A stretch of 20,597 nucleotides of DNA. It comes from Lutibacter sp. (GTDB taxonomy: Bacteria; Bacteroidota; Bacteroidia; Flavobacteriales; Flavobacteriaceae). A model generated the notes under the pieces. The model was given only the letters and a program-made list of their open reading frames with translations, had not been told where the DNA came from and did not search any database. Each line of letters begins with the position of its first letter. The first letter of the stretch is position 1. The position numbers were made by a program, and so were the translations under genes. The stretch is from assembly GCF_021647475.1 (NCBI RefSeq), contig NZ_JAKIUR010000047.1, positions 1-20,597 on the forward strand, in the 5' to 3' direction. Positions 8,501 through 16,150 of the stretch are shown here, one piece after another.

Positions 8501-9133
8501 TTATTCAATTATTGTAACTAAATCTTCTGTACTTTTTCTTACTTTTTTAAAGTTTACCAACCAATCATTTTCGGTATCACGATAACCAATGGCTAACATT
8601 ACACAACTTCTCAATCCTTTTTTTTGAAGCCCTAAAATTTTATCTAATGCAGCAGGCTCAAAACCTTCAATGGGTGTGCTATCTACTTCTTCAAAAGCAG
8701 CTGCAATAATGGAAGCACTAAAAGCTATATAGGCTTGTTTTGCGGCATGGTTAAAGTTTTCTTCTGCATCTTTTTGAGGGTATATACCCAATAACATTTT
8801 ACGGTAATTTTCCCAACCTTCATTTTTAAAGCCTCTAATTTCATTAGTCAAGTCAAACATTTTATTAATTCGATCTTTGGTGTAGGTATCCCAAGCAGCA
8901 AAAACCAATAAATGAGAACAATCTGTAATTACGGATTGATTCCAAGCAATAGGTCTAATTTCTTCTTTTATCTTTTGATTTTTAATCACAAAAATTTCAA
9001 AAGGTTGTAAGCCACTTGATGTTGGAGCCAATCTTGCAGCTTCAATAATTCTATCAATTTTTTCTTGAGATACTTCTTTTTTATTCATTGCTTTTGCTGC
9101 GTATCTCCAATTTAATTTATCTAATAATTCCAT
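8501..9133 (-). CDS. Nitroreductase-family NAD(P)H oxidoreductase (NfsB-like)
   Basis: This 210-aa FMN-dependent nitroreductase-fold protein has an N-terminal RYAAKAMN segment (residues 10-17) and LAPTSSGLQPFEIFVI (about 35-50), the FMN-phosphate and dimer region seen in NfsB-type enzymes. A late IGYRDTENDW segment matches the C-terminal flavin contact of the family. Such enzymes reduce quinones, nitroaromatics and other electrophiles with NAD(P)H. Spacings of 11 nt on both sides place it firmly inside the tetR-oxidoreductase-yqhD operon. A role in quinone or electrophile reduction is inferred from family and neighbours. The true substrate is unknown. Confidence 0.9.
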   Translation of the reverse strand: MELLDKLNWRYAAKAMNKKEVSQEKIDRIIEAARLAPTSSGLQPFEIFVIKNQKIKEEIRPIAWNQSVITDCSHLLVFAAWDTYTKDRINKMFDLTNEIRGFKNEGWENYRKMLLGIYPQKDAEENFNHAAKQAYIAFSASIIAAAFEEVDSTPIEGFEPAALDKILGLQKKGLRSCVMLAIGYRDTENDWLVNFKKVRKSTEDLVTIIE

Positions 9134-9144
9134 AATTTTAATTT

Positions 9145-9810
9145 CTAATTTTTAGTTATTGCATATTTTTTTATTTGGTCGGATTCAATTTTTTTGATGA
9201 TCGGTTTTAGGGAAGCTAAATTGTACATAGCTTCAGCAATTGTAGTTGCTTTAATGGTTTTGTATTTTTTTAGTTTTCCTATAAGAAAAAGGTTTATTAA
9301 AGGGAATATAACATCAAATACTCGTTCCATTGATCTATTTTCATTTCGGTTACCTTTTATATAGGATGGTTGTAAAATGTAAGTGTTTTTAATGTTAAAG
9401 CTTAACACTTTTTCTTCCATTTCTCCTTTTAGTTTATTATAAAAAAGTGAACTCTTTGAGTTTGCTCCAAGTGCTGAAACAGCCATGAATGTTTCAATAT
9501 TATTTTCTTTTGAAAGTTGAGCAGCTTTGGTTGGAATTCCAAAATCAATACTCCTATAAATATTTTTATCAGGAGTTTTTTTTAAGGTTGTACCAATGCA
9601 ACAAAAAACGGTATCACCAGTAAAATCTGATTTAAAAGATTCTAATTCAAGAATATTTCCAATAAATTGTTGTACTTTTAAAGGTAATCCATCCATTTTT
9701 TTCCGTGAAAATAATTTAATGCTTATGTAGTTTTCATCTGAAATTAACTTTTGTAGCAATAAATTACCCGTTAAACCAGTAGCCCCTAATATAATTGCTG
9801 TTTTTCCCAT
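9145..9810 (-). CDS. NAD(P)-binding atypical SDR-family oxidoreductase
   Basis: From the chosen start the protein is 221 aa and begins MGKTAIILGATGLTG, the Rossmann dinucleotide-binding loop (GATGLTG at residues 9-15). A VSALGA segment and FYNKLKGEME (YxxxK) follow, as in the HTATIP2/YbjT-like NAD(P)H-binding group. The open frame extends 29 codons further upstream, to 9897, but that part overlaps tetR by 41 nt and would place the palindrome at 9824-9837 inside the coding region. The start at 9810 puts the Rossmann motif at the usual position and leaves a 46-nt gap to tetR. It is the second gene of the operon, 11 nt before the nitroreductase. The reaction is unknown; it may act as a reductase or redox sensor. 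Confidence 0.85.
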   Translation of the reverse strand: MGKTAIILGATGLTGNLLLQKLISDENYISIKLFSRKKMDGLPLKVQQFIGNILELESFKSDFTGDTVFCCIGTTLKKTPDKNIYRSIDFGIPTKAAQLSKENNIETFMAVSALGANSKSSLFYNKLKGEMEEKVLSFNIKNTYILQPSYIKGNRNENRSMERVFDVIFPLINLFLIGKLKKYKTIKATTIAEAMYNLASLKPIIKKIESDQIKKYAITKN

Positions 9811-9823
9811 TTTTAATTCATAA

Positions 9824-9837
9824 AATGAATGTTCATT
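9824..9837. promoter_or_regulatory. Candidate TetR operator, copy 2 (AATGAA-N2-TTCATT)
   Basis: Two perfect 6-bp arms flank a 2-nt centre, 13-27 nt upstream of the oxidoreductase ATG at 9810 and just after the tetR stop. The same palindrome core occurs upstream of tetR at 10508-10521. It supports an internal regulated promoter or a block at the oxidoreductase start. No perfect TAnnTTTG was found beside it; the nearest is TAAAGTTT, about 25 nt upstream. Confidence 0.6.
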
Positions 9838-9856
9838 CTTTTTTTGATATAAATTT

Positions 9857-10435
9857 TTAAACTTTAATACTGTCCCAAGCCACAAGAAAAGCTTCATCTA
9901 ATTTTATTTTATCAAATTCACAGGCCTTTTTTTGTTTCATATTGGTTAAAAACGCCAATGGATAAATGGTAAATGCATACAAAATATAAAGTGAAATCGG
10001 TTTGATAATTCCTTCTTTTTGACCTCGTTCCCAAAGTATTAAAAGTGGTTGTAAATGTTTCAATCCTTTTTTAAGAATATGATCATCTACCATAGGTGCA
10101 TTGTCACATAATGACAAAAAATTCGATTCTTCAACATGGGTTAATTTAAAATCAGCTATTTGATACCAGATGTTTTCAAATCCCTTTTTTACTGGTAATT
10201 CTTTAGTAAAATTTAAAAAAGCATGCTTGCTAAATGCTGCCTTTACTTCTAAATATAATTGATTAATTAAATCTTGTTTGCATTCAAAATAAATATAAAT
10301 GGTAGCTGGAGAGATATCTGCCAATTTTGCGATTTTTGACATTGGAGCATCATGAAACCCATTGTTATTTATTAAACTTAGCGTTGCATTTAATAATGCC
10401 GTACGTTTTTCGTTACTTTTAACTCGTTTTGCCAT
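9857..10435 (-). CDS. TetR/AcrR-family transcriptional repressor
   Basis: The 192-aa protein has an N-terminal TetR DNA-binding domain at about residues 10-57: the MSKIAKLADISPATIYIYF helix-turn-helix is followed by ECKQDLINQLY. The C-terminal half is a divergent ligand-binding helical domain. It leads an operon with an SDR-like oxidoreductase, a nitroreductase and yqhD. Palindromes AATGAACGTTCATT upstream of its promoter and AATGAATGTTCATT after its stop fit a repressor controlling itself and the downstream enzymes. The inducer is probably an electrophile, quinone or aldehyde, judging by the enzymes controlled; this is inference. Confidence 0.92.
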   Translation of the reverse strand: MAKRVKSNEKRTALLNATLSLINNNGFHDAPMSKIAKLADISPATIYIYFECKQDLINQLYLEVKAAFSKHAFLNFTKELPVKKGFENIWYQIADFKLTHVEESNFLSLCDNAPMVDDHILKKGLKHLQPLLILWERGQKEGIIKPISLYILYAFTIYPLAFLTNMKQKKACEFDKIKLDEAFLVAWDSIKV

Positions 10436-10478
10436 CTAACTTATTTTAAATACCAATTTACTTTTATAAATAATAATG

Positions 10479-10486
10479 CAAATATA
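10479..10486 (-). promoter_or_regulatory. -7 promoter element TATATTTG of the tetR operon
   Basis: This is a perfect TAnnTTTG on the minus strand, 44 nt upstream of the tetR ATG. The palindrome at 10508-10521 lies 22-35 nt upstream of it, covering the -33 region, as expected for a repressor site. Confidence 0.55.
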
Positions 10487-10507
10487 TATAAAAATATTCA
10501 CAAAACG

Positions 10508-10521
10508 AATGAACGTTCATT
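10508..10521. promoter_or_regulatory. Candidate TetR operator, copy 1 (AATGAACGTTCATT)
   Basis: A perfect 14-bp palindrome (7-bp arms, no spacer) lies between the divergent tetR and rlmF genes, over the -33 region of the tetR promoter. It shares AATGAA-N2-TTCATT with the copy at 9824-9837. Two copies flanking the tetR gene make a TetR operator the most likely reading. Confidence 0.7.
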
Positions 10522-10555
10522 TTTTAAATATATTTTAACATTCACTAAAATTGAA

Positions 10556-10563
10556 TACCTTTG
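10556..10563 (+). promoter_or_regulatory. -7 promoter element TACCTTTG for rlmF
   Basis: This is a perfect TAnnTTTG on the plus strand, 17 nt upstream of the rlmF ATG at 10580. The TetR palindrome ends 34 nt upstream of it, so an effect on rlmF is possible but less likely than on tetR. Confidence 0.5.
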
Positions 10564-10579
10564 AAAAATAGCAAAATTT

Positions 10580-11497
10580 ATGAGCAGATCTGATAATTCA
10601 ACTGAAAAATTACATCCAAATAATTTACATCAAAAAGGGTATCAATTCCTTGAATTATGTGAAGTTTATCCACAGCTTCAAGAATTTGTATTTGTAAATA
10701 ATTACGGAACTAGTACCATTGATTTTGCAAACTCAAAAGCAGTAAAAGCAATAAACACAGCTTTATTATTTAAGTATTATAACATTACTTTTTGGGATTT
10801 CCCTGATGATAATTTATGCCCACCAATACCAGGACGTGTAGATTATATTCATTATTTAGCCGATTTGTTAACTTCATCTGGAATCAATAAAAATGCTAAA
10901 ATTATAGATGTTGGTATTGGGGCAAATTGTATTTATCCATTATTGGGAAATGCAGTTTATGGTTGGCACTTTTTAGGAACTGATATTGATAAAAAATCGT
11001 TAGATAGAGCAACAAAGATTATTAAAAAGAACGACTTAACGGATTCTATAAAACTTAAACAACAAAAAGATTCAACACATATTTTTACAGGTATTTTAAA
11101 TGAAACAGATAAATTTTCTGCAACAATTTGTAATCCGCCTTTTTACAAATCGCAAGAAGATGCTATGCAAGCTAATGCTAGAAAATTAAAAGGCTTGGAA
11201 AATAACAATTATTCAACCAGAAATTTTAGCGGAAAACAACAAGAATTATGGTATAAAGGAGGAGAAAAAGCATTTATTCATACGTATTTGTACGAAAGTT
11301 CTCAATTTAAAACACAATGTTTTTGGTATAGTACCTTGGTTTCTAAAAAAGAAAATGTTCAGGGAATGTATGATTCCCTACAAAAATTAGGTGCAACTAA
11401 AATTAAAACTATTCCAATGCATCAAGGTAATAAAATCACTAGAATTGTTGCTTGGACTTTTTTAAATGATGATGAACAAAGAGAGTGGAATAATTAA
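10580..11497 (+). CDS. rlmF: 23S rRNA (adenine1618-N6)-methyltransferase RlmF
   Basis: This 305-aa SAM-dependent methyltransferase N6-methylates A1618 of 23S rRNA. It is recognised by the N-terminal LHPNNLHQKGYQF segment, the FWDFPDDNLCPPIPGRVDY motif (about residues 71-89), the SAM-binding VGIGANCIYP (111-120) and the catalytic CNPPF (184-188, an NPPF motif of adenine-N6 methyltransferases). The length agrees with E. coli RlmF (about 308 aa). It stands alone on the plus strand, divergent from the tetR operon. It has its own -7 element and no co-directional neighbour. Confidence 0.95.
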   Translation: MSRSDNSTEKLHPNNLHQKGYQFLELCEVYPQLQEFVFVNNYGTSTIDFANSKAVKAINTALLFKYYNITFWDFPDDNLCPPIPGRVDYIHYLADLLTSSGINKNAKIIDVGIGANCIYPLLGNAVYGWHFLGTDIDKKSLDRATKIIKKNDLTDSIKLKQQKDSTHIFTGILNETDKFSATICNPPFYKSQEDAMQANARKLKGLENNNYSTRNFSGKQQELWYKGGEKAFIHTYLYESSQFKTQCFWYSTLVSKKENVQGMYDSLQKLGATKIKTIPMHQGNKITRIVAWTFLNDDEQREWNN

Positions 11498-11600
11498 TAG
11501 ACAAGTAAAATTGAATATTTTATAGATTTTGTTTAAGGCACTTCACCTTAGGTTAAGCACCAAAATCCATATTAACTATAGCTATTATTGGTATTTTGTT

Positions 11601-12422
11601 TTATTCTTTTAACATCCATTTTAAAGCCTTTTCTTTTGTGGCTCTAAATATTGTGTTATGTTTTTCTTTGGGTTCATAAGAATATTTCCATTTTAATTTT
11701 TTTGGTGCATTACTTTCTAAAATTTTCGCCAATTGATTTGTGTATTGTGCAATAGAGTATTTATGTTTTTCAATACTTGAACCGGCAAACCAAAGTCTAA
11801 TTTCTTTGTCAGGGAAGTTTGCCAAAGCAGTATTTGCATTTCGAACTATATAATGATTATTCCACCATATTGAAGGATCCATTGCAATGTAAAAATCAAA
11901 TGATTTGGGATGTTGCATAAAGGTTTCCATTACAAAAAGTCCTGCCAAGGATTCTCCTATAATTCCTTTTTTATTTAAAGTTCTGTATTTGCTGTTTATT
12001 TCTGGGATTAATTCTTGAGTAATAAATGCTCGAAAGTTTTTTGCTCCATCTGTTAGAGGACAATATTCTTCATCTTCTTTTGTTTCAGAATAACCTGTTA
12101 AATCTCGTCCTCTTTCGGTATTTTCAATTCCAACAAGGATAATTGGAGGAATACTTTTTTCTTTAACAAGTTTTGCGATAGTATTTGCAATATGAGGAAA
12201 ATCTTCTTTTATTCCTCCATCAGGCATATATAAAACAGGAAATGATTCGGTACTATTTTTGTACATTGGTGGTGTCCAAACATTTATTATTCGTGTCTCT
12301 CCGACTTGTTTTGATTCTATTTTAAAAGTATCGTGTTGTGGAATTGGGTCATTATATTGAGGTTTATTTCCACAACTTATAATGAATAAGGATATCAATA
12401 TTAGATAATTTATAGTTCTCAT
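11601..12422 (-). CDS. Alpha/beta-hydrolase esterase lipoprotein (Fes/esterase D-like)
   Basis: From the chosen start the protein is 273 aa, with a signal peptide MRTINYLILISLFIISC and lipidated Cys17. The frame could start nine codons earlier at 12449 (MAFIKKPNK), but the downstream Met gives a normal lipoprotein n-region. The nucleophile elbow GESLAG has Ser158. A late KEKHNTIF holds the probable catalytic His255. VLYMPDGG near the N-terminus is typical of the putative-esterase family (PF00756), which includes siderophore esterases and esterase D-like enzymes. It is probably anchored on the periplasmic side or outer membrane. The substrate is unknown, and no siderophore genes adjoin it. The 223-nt gap upstream shows no gene. 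Confidence 0.87.
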   Translation of the reverse strand: MRTINYLILISLFIISCGNKPQYNDPIPQHDTFKIESKQVGETRIINVWTPPMYKNSTESFPVLYMPDGGIKEDFPHIANTIAKLVKEKSIPPIILVGIENTERGRDLTGYSETKEDEEYCPLTDGAKNFRAFITQELIPEINSKYRTLNKKGIIGESLAGLFVMETFMQHPKSFDFYIAMDPSIWWNNHYIVRNANTALANFPDKEIRLWFAGSSIEKHKYSIAQYTNQLAKILESNAPKKLKWKYSYEPKEKHNTIFRATKEKALKWMLKE

Positions 12423-12672
12423 TTTATTTGGTTTTTTAATGAATGCCAACAGCTACTTGTATGGTTAGTTACGTGATAAAATTACTAGACTTTGAGTTAT
12501 GTGCCAAACTTAATCTAAAAAAACCAACTTTGGATTTAGTGATTTGTGCAATTAACTATACAAATTGTTGTAAGTAATTTTACATTTCTAAACAATTTAG
12601 ATATACGATGAAAATAATTTATTTTATGCTTAATAATGGAAGAATTAATCTTCTATAATTTTTTAAAATAGA

Positions 12673-13602
12673 TTAAACACTCATTTCATCCAAAAATTTT
12701 TGTGGTGGAATAAAATACAGAGTTCCTGTTTTTGCAGTTACAAAATCCAATAATTTATCGTGATGTCCTTTTTCTCCTGACTCTATCATTTGTTTTAGTG
12801 ATGTTTCAATTACACTTGCAGCCTTTGCAAAACCAATAAACATAGTACCGTGCTCCATTGCATTACCAAAAGGTCTATTTTGTCTCAACATTTTAATTTC
12901 TACCCCGTCAATTTCTACTTTAGATTTTACGTTATGGGCATAAGGCTTCTTTTTGTTTTCTGCAATTTCAATATCATCCATTTTTGTTCTCCCTATTACT
13001 CCTTCCTGATATTCGGTGGTGAGTGAATCCCATTTTTCTTGTTTATCAAAATATTGTTGAACAATAAGATAACTTCCCCCAAGATAAGGTCCGTAGTCTA
13101 TAATTACAGCCTCAGATCGCTCAATACTTTTTGGGTTTTCTGTTCCATCTACAAAATCAATGAAATCCCTATCGTCCAAATATTTATACCCTTGAATATC
13201 TTGAATTGCATTTGCTATTGGTTTAAATGTAGAAAGAATATATTTTGCTGCTTGGTAATTTAAATCCATTCGCATAGATTTTACCATTATAAATATATCT
13301 CCGGGAGTTGAAGGAAAATGTCTATCTTCTGACCTAAGCTCAATAAAAGGGTGTAATTCTTCTGGCATTGGTTTATTAGGAAATAAAGAAGACCATCCTT
13401 TAGATGAAAATCCAATGGTAATTTGCATTATAGCTGTTGTATCTTTTTGACCAATAGATTTCGATATTTTTGAAAATTCATTTAATATAGCTGAAATTGT
13501 TTTTACTTCATATTTATCCTGCTTTAATTCTAAAGTCAAGTATTCAACAAATGGTGTAGGATCTGAAAGTAATCCTTCTTGAGTTTTGTTTACTAAATTC
13601 AT
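12673..13602 (-). CDS. DyP-type heme peroxidase
   Basis: This 309-aa dye-decolorizing peroxidase has the family signature FVDGTENP at residues 150-157 with the distal Asp152. The probable proximal heme ligand is His223 (in KPYAHNV), and the distal arginine lies in MLRQNRPFG (Arg240 or Arg243). There is no Tat or Sec signal, so it should be cytoplasmic, like the bacterial YfeX-like class. The C-terminus (FLDEMSV) lacks an encapsulin-type targeting tail, and no encapsulin gene adjoins it. It oxidises substrates with hydrogen peroxide; the physiological substrate is unknown. It stands alone, with gaps of over 200 nt on both sides that hold no recognisable gene. Confidence 0.93.
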   Translation of the reverse strand: MNLVNKTQEGLLSDPTPFVEYLTLELKQDKYEVKTISAILNEFSKISKSIGQKDTTAIMQITIGFSSKGWSSLFPNKPMPEELHPFIELRSEDRHFPSTPGDIFIMVKSMRMDLNYQAAKYILSTFKPIANAIQDIQGYKYLDDRDFIDFVDGTENPKSIERSEAVIIDYGPYLGGSYLIVQQYFDKQEKWDSLTTEYQEGVIGRTKMDDIEIAENKKKPYAHNVKSKVEIDGVEIKMLRQNRPFGNAMEHGTMFIGFAKAASVIETSLKQMIESGEKGHHDKLLDFVTAKTGTLYFIPPQKFLDEMSV

Positions 13603-13813
13603 TGTTATTTATTTAAGTTTTATCTATATTTAAAGTCCAACTAAGGCTGAAATTATTTGTTGATTATCAGTTATTTATATTGTTTTTTCTCTTTCATTTC
13701 ACCTTCGCTAACTAAAATATTTAATGGAATTTTTTTAGTAAGAGGATTACTTACAACTTATTATAATAATAAAATTTAGTTTGAAGGCTTAACAATTTCA
13801 GTATGATGCATAG

Positions 13814-15052
13814 TTAATACCAACGCTTTTTATTTTTTTTAGAAGCGGCAGATTTTCTACCTTTTTTAGTATTGCTTTTTTGTTTGTCGTAGTAAACTTC
13901 TGGTTTTGCATTTGGATCCAACGGAAACGGATTGTCATCTGCAACTGGAATTTTATTTCCTATTAACTTTTCAATACTAATAATGTATAGTTTTTCATCA
14001 GCAGCACAAAAAGAATAGGAATTTCCAACATTTCCTGCTCTACCAGTTCTACCAATTCTGTGGACATAAGTTTCAGGAATATTTGGAATGTCAAAATTTA
14101 TAACTGCATCCAAATTATTAATATCAATTCCTCGGGAAGCAACATCAGTCGCAATTAATATATTTACTTGTTTGTTTTTCAGTTTATTAAGTGCTTTTTC
14201 TCTATTGGTTTGAGTTTTATCGCCATGAATACTGGCAACGTTGTATCCGTTTTTTGAAAGTGCTTTTTCCAATTTATCAACTCCAAATTTGGTGCGTCTA
14301 AAAATTAATATATCTCCTTTTATGATATTTCTTAAAATATGTAAACACAATTCAATTTTTTTAGTTTTGGCAACATAATACAAGCTTTGATTAACACTTT
14401 CTGCTGCCGAAGTATTAGGAGTAATATTTATAGTTTCTGGATTTTTTAATATGGTATTTGCCAGTTCAGCAACTTTTGATGGTATTGTTGCAGAAAATAA
14501 CAGTATTTGCTTTTCTTTGGTGCACAAACGTTCAATTTTTTTAACATCATTAATAAAACCCATGTCTAACATTAAGTCTGCTTCATCTAAAACCAAGGTT
14601 TCAATATAATCTAAATTGATGCAATCTTGTTTGTGCAAATCAAGTAATCTACCAGGTGTAGCAATTAAAATATCTACTCCTTTTTTTAGTATTTCTTTTT
14701 GTGGTTCAATGGATGTTCCACCATAAATAACAGTAGTTTTTAAATTGGTGTATTTGCTAAATAATTTGAAATTTTCTTCAATTTGTATGGCTAATTCTCG
14801 AGTTGGACTAACCACCAAAGCTCTTATTTTTTTTGCTTTTTTTCCGGCATCTTGTTTGTCAAATAATAATTGTAAAATTGGTAAGGCAAAAGCGGCTGTT
14901 TTTCCTGTTCCAGTTTGAGACGAAACAATTACGTCTTTTTTAGCGAGAACTAAAGGAATGGTTTGCTCTTGAACAGGTGAAGCAATTTCATATTTCATTG
15001 CTGAAATTGCTTTTAAAATAGGTTTATTTAGCTGTAAGTCTTTAAATTGCAT
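13814..15052 (-). CDS. DEAD-box RNA helicase (RhlE-like), copy 1
   Basis: The 412-aa ATP-dependent RNA helicase has all family motifs: Q motif ASPVQEQTIP (24-33), Walker A SSQTGTGKT (44-52), PTRELA, TPGRLLDL, VLDEADLMLDMGF (DEAD box), LFSATIP, DVASRGIDI and HRIGRTGRAG. A short lysine-rich tail ends KKNKKRWY. It unwinds or remodels RNA in ribosome assembly or mRNA decay; the family is often cold-induced. It is a paralog of the helicase at 17341-18624, sharing gene length, PFPLD motif and basic tail. It lies on the same strand as, but is not tightly linked to, the VF530 gene (83 nt). Confidence 0.95.
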   Translation of the reverse strand: MQFKDLQLNKPILKAISAMKYEIASPVQEQTIPLVLAKKDVIVSSQTGTGKTAAFALPILQLLFDKQDAGKKAKKIRALVVSPTRELAIQIEENFKLFSKYTNLKTTVIYGGTSIEPQKEILKKGVDILIATPGRLLDLHKQDCINLDYIETLVLDEADLMLDMGFINDVKKIERLCTKEKQILLFSATIPSKVAELANTILKNPETINITPNTSAAESVNQSLYYVAKTKKIELCLHILRNIIKGDILIFRRTKFGVDKLEKALSKNGYNVASIHGDKTQTNREKALNKLKNKQVNILIATDVASRGIDINNLDAVINFDIPNIPETYVHRIGRTGRAGNVGNSYSFCAADEKLYIISIEKLIGNKIPVADDNPFPLDPNAKPEVYYDKQKSNTKKGRKSAASKKNKKRWY

Positions 15053-15135
15053 AGCTGTTGTTTAAAACAAGATTTTGTAAAGATACATTTATTTACAAGT
15101 ATTTTTTTTAATGATATTTAAGTATTAACGGCGTT

Positions 15136-15369
15136 TTATTTTTTAATAGATTTTAAATAAAATTGCTCAACTTTGGCTCTAGCCCAAGGCGTTCTTCTTA
15201 AAAATTTTAAACTTGATTTTACGGTAGGGTTGTTTTTAAAACAATTAATATTCATGGTAAATCCGAGTTCTTCCCAGCCGTAAGTTTCTTCTAAATATTG
15301 AACAATATCTGCTAATTTAACTCCGTGTAATGGATTGTTAGGTTGCTCGTTATTCTGTTTTGGTTCCAT
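15136..15369 (-). CDS. VF530-family (DUF2132) small DNA-binding-like protein
   Basis: This 77-aa protein carries the VF530 signature: NPLHGVKLADIVQYLEETYGWEELG (residues 12-36), then FTMNINCFKNNPTVKSSLKFLRRTPWAR and a basic end. The family has a solved structure from Vibrio and is thought to bind DNA, but its physiological role is unknown. It lies 31 nt after the TlpA-like gene on the same strand. A broken second copy lies on the other side of that gene (16005-16124). Confidence 0.9.
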   Translation of the reverse strand: MEPKQNNEQPNNPLHGVKLADIVQYLEETYGWEELGFTMNINCFKNNPTVKSSLKFLRRTPWARAKVEQFYLKSIKK

Positions 15370-15400
15370 AAATATATTGGTAATTATAAAAGTAAAATTC

Positions 15401-15922
15401 TTAACTTTTTTTTAGTTCAAGATCAATAATTTTAACCATCTCATTAAATTCTTTTGGTTCATATAAACGTGATAGAAAAATAATTTTTCCTGTTTTATCT
15501 AAAACAATATTTCGCGTAACTCCTGAATTTGGCAAAGTGAATTTTTCAAAAAGAGAACCATCTTTGTCTATGGCAAATGGATAAGTAACTTTCATTTGTT
15601 CTTTAAAATGTTTTACTTTATTGACATCTTCCTTTAAATCCATACCAATTAAAATAAAATCTTGGTTTTTAAAACGTTGCCAAACTTCTTTTTCTAAATG
15701 AGGCATTTCTTTTCTACAAACACTACACCAAGAAGCTGTAAATTGTAATACCACAACTTTCCCTTTTAAAGTTTCATTGGTCATTTTTGTACCATTTAAT
15801 AAGGTAAATGATAATTGTGGAGCTTGTTCACCAACTTTAACTTTATAGCCTCTATGACTTTTATTTTGCGAAAAGCTAAACTGAAAAATCAATAAAACAA
15901 GAATAAGTGATAGTTTTTTCAT
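15401..15922 (-). CDS. TlpA/ResA-like periplasmic thioredoxin
   Basis: This 173-aa secreted thioredoxin-fold protein has an N-terminal signal peptide: MKKLSLILVLLIFQFSFSQ, with cleavage likely near residue 19. The redox motif WCSVC (Cys66 and Cys69) lies in FTASWCSVCRKEM. The cis-proline region is close to SGVTRNIVL. Family members reduce or rearrange disulfides in the periplasm, for example in cytochrome c maturation or peroxide defence (AhpC/TSA-like fold). No cytochrome or Dsb genes adjoin it. It is flanked by an intact VF530 gene and a broken VF530 copy. Confidence 0.9.
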   Translation of the reverse strand: MKKLSLILVLLIFQFSFSQNKSHRGYKVKVGEQAPQLSFTLLNGTKMTNETLKGKVVVLQFTASWCSVCRKEMPHLEKEVWQRFKNQDFILIGMDLKEDVNKVKHFKEQMKVTYPFAIDKDGSLFEKFTLPNSGVTRNIVLDKTGKIIFLSRLYEPKEFNEMVKIIDLELKKS

Positions 15923-16001
15923 ATAAATATAATTGGTGTTTTTTGTAAATATACTAATTAATAATTGTTCTTTTAAGTTTATGAAAAGAGGTTTGCTGTG
16001 T

Positions 16002-16124
16002 TATTTTTTTAATAGATTTTAAATGATATTTTTCTGCTTTCTCTATTGTCCAAGGAATTTTTAATAAAAATTTTAAGCTTTATTTTATAGTAGGATTTTT
16101 TAAAACAATTAAAATTAAATTCAT
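16002..16124 (-). pseudogene. Degenerate second copy of VF530 (C-terminal half)
   Basis: Read on the minus strand from 16124 this gives MNLILIVLKNPTIK, an in-frame stop, then SLKFLLKIPWTIEKAEKYH and LKSIKK. It parallels the C-terminal half of the intact VF530 protein (MNINCFKNNPTVKSSLKFLRRTPWAR...KVEQFYLKSIKK). The nucleotide similarity is also plain to the eye. The N-terminal half (NPLHG...GWEELG) is missing. A TAA lies within the remnant, and a one-base change in the final T-run loses the original stop codon. It is a decayed duplicate 79 nt upstream of the TlpA-like gene. Confidence 0.75.
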
Positions 16125-16150
16125 GTATTTAAAAAGTGTTTTAAATTGAA

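Noticed and set aside
9811..9897. Longer oxidoreductase start at 9897 overlapping tetR
   Set aside because: It would add 29 residues before the Rossmann motif, overlap tetR, and place the TetR palindrome inside the coding region.
11495..11510. TAATAGACAAGTAAAA after rlmF resembles the first bases of the IS terminal repeat
   Set aside because: Only about 10 bases match, the rest diverges, and there is no second end or transposase nearby. Chance in AT-rich DNA is enough.
12450..12672. Riboswitch or small RNA in the gap around the esterase gene
   Set aside because: No conserved aptamer core or strong hairpin was seen; the only inverted repeat (GAAGA/TCTTC) has 5-bp arms.
13580..13602. Encapsulin cargo role for the DyP peroxidase
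   Set aside because: The protein ends FLDEMSV without the usual targeting tail and no encapsulin gene is adjacent.
13603..13813. Possible small gene between the DyP and helicase genes
   Set aside because: No frame longer than a few codons without stops shows a start or protein-like composition.
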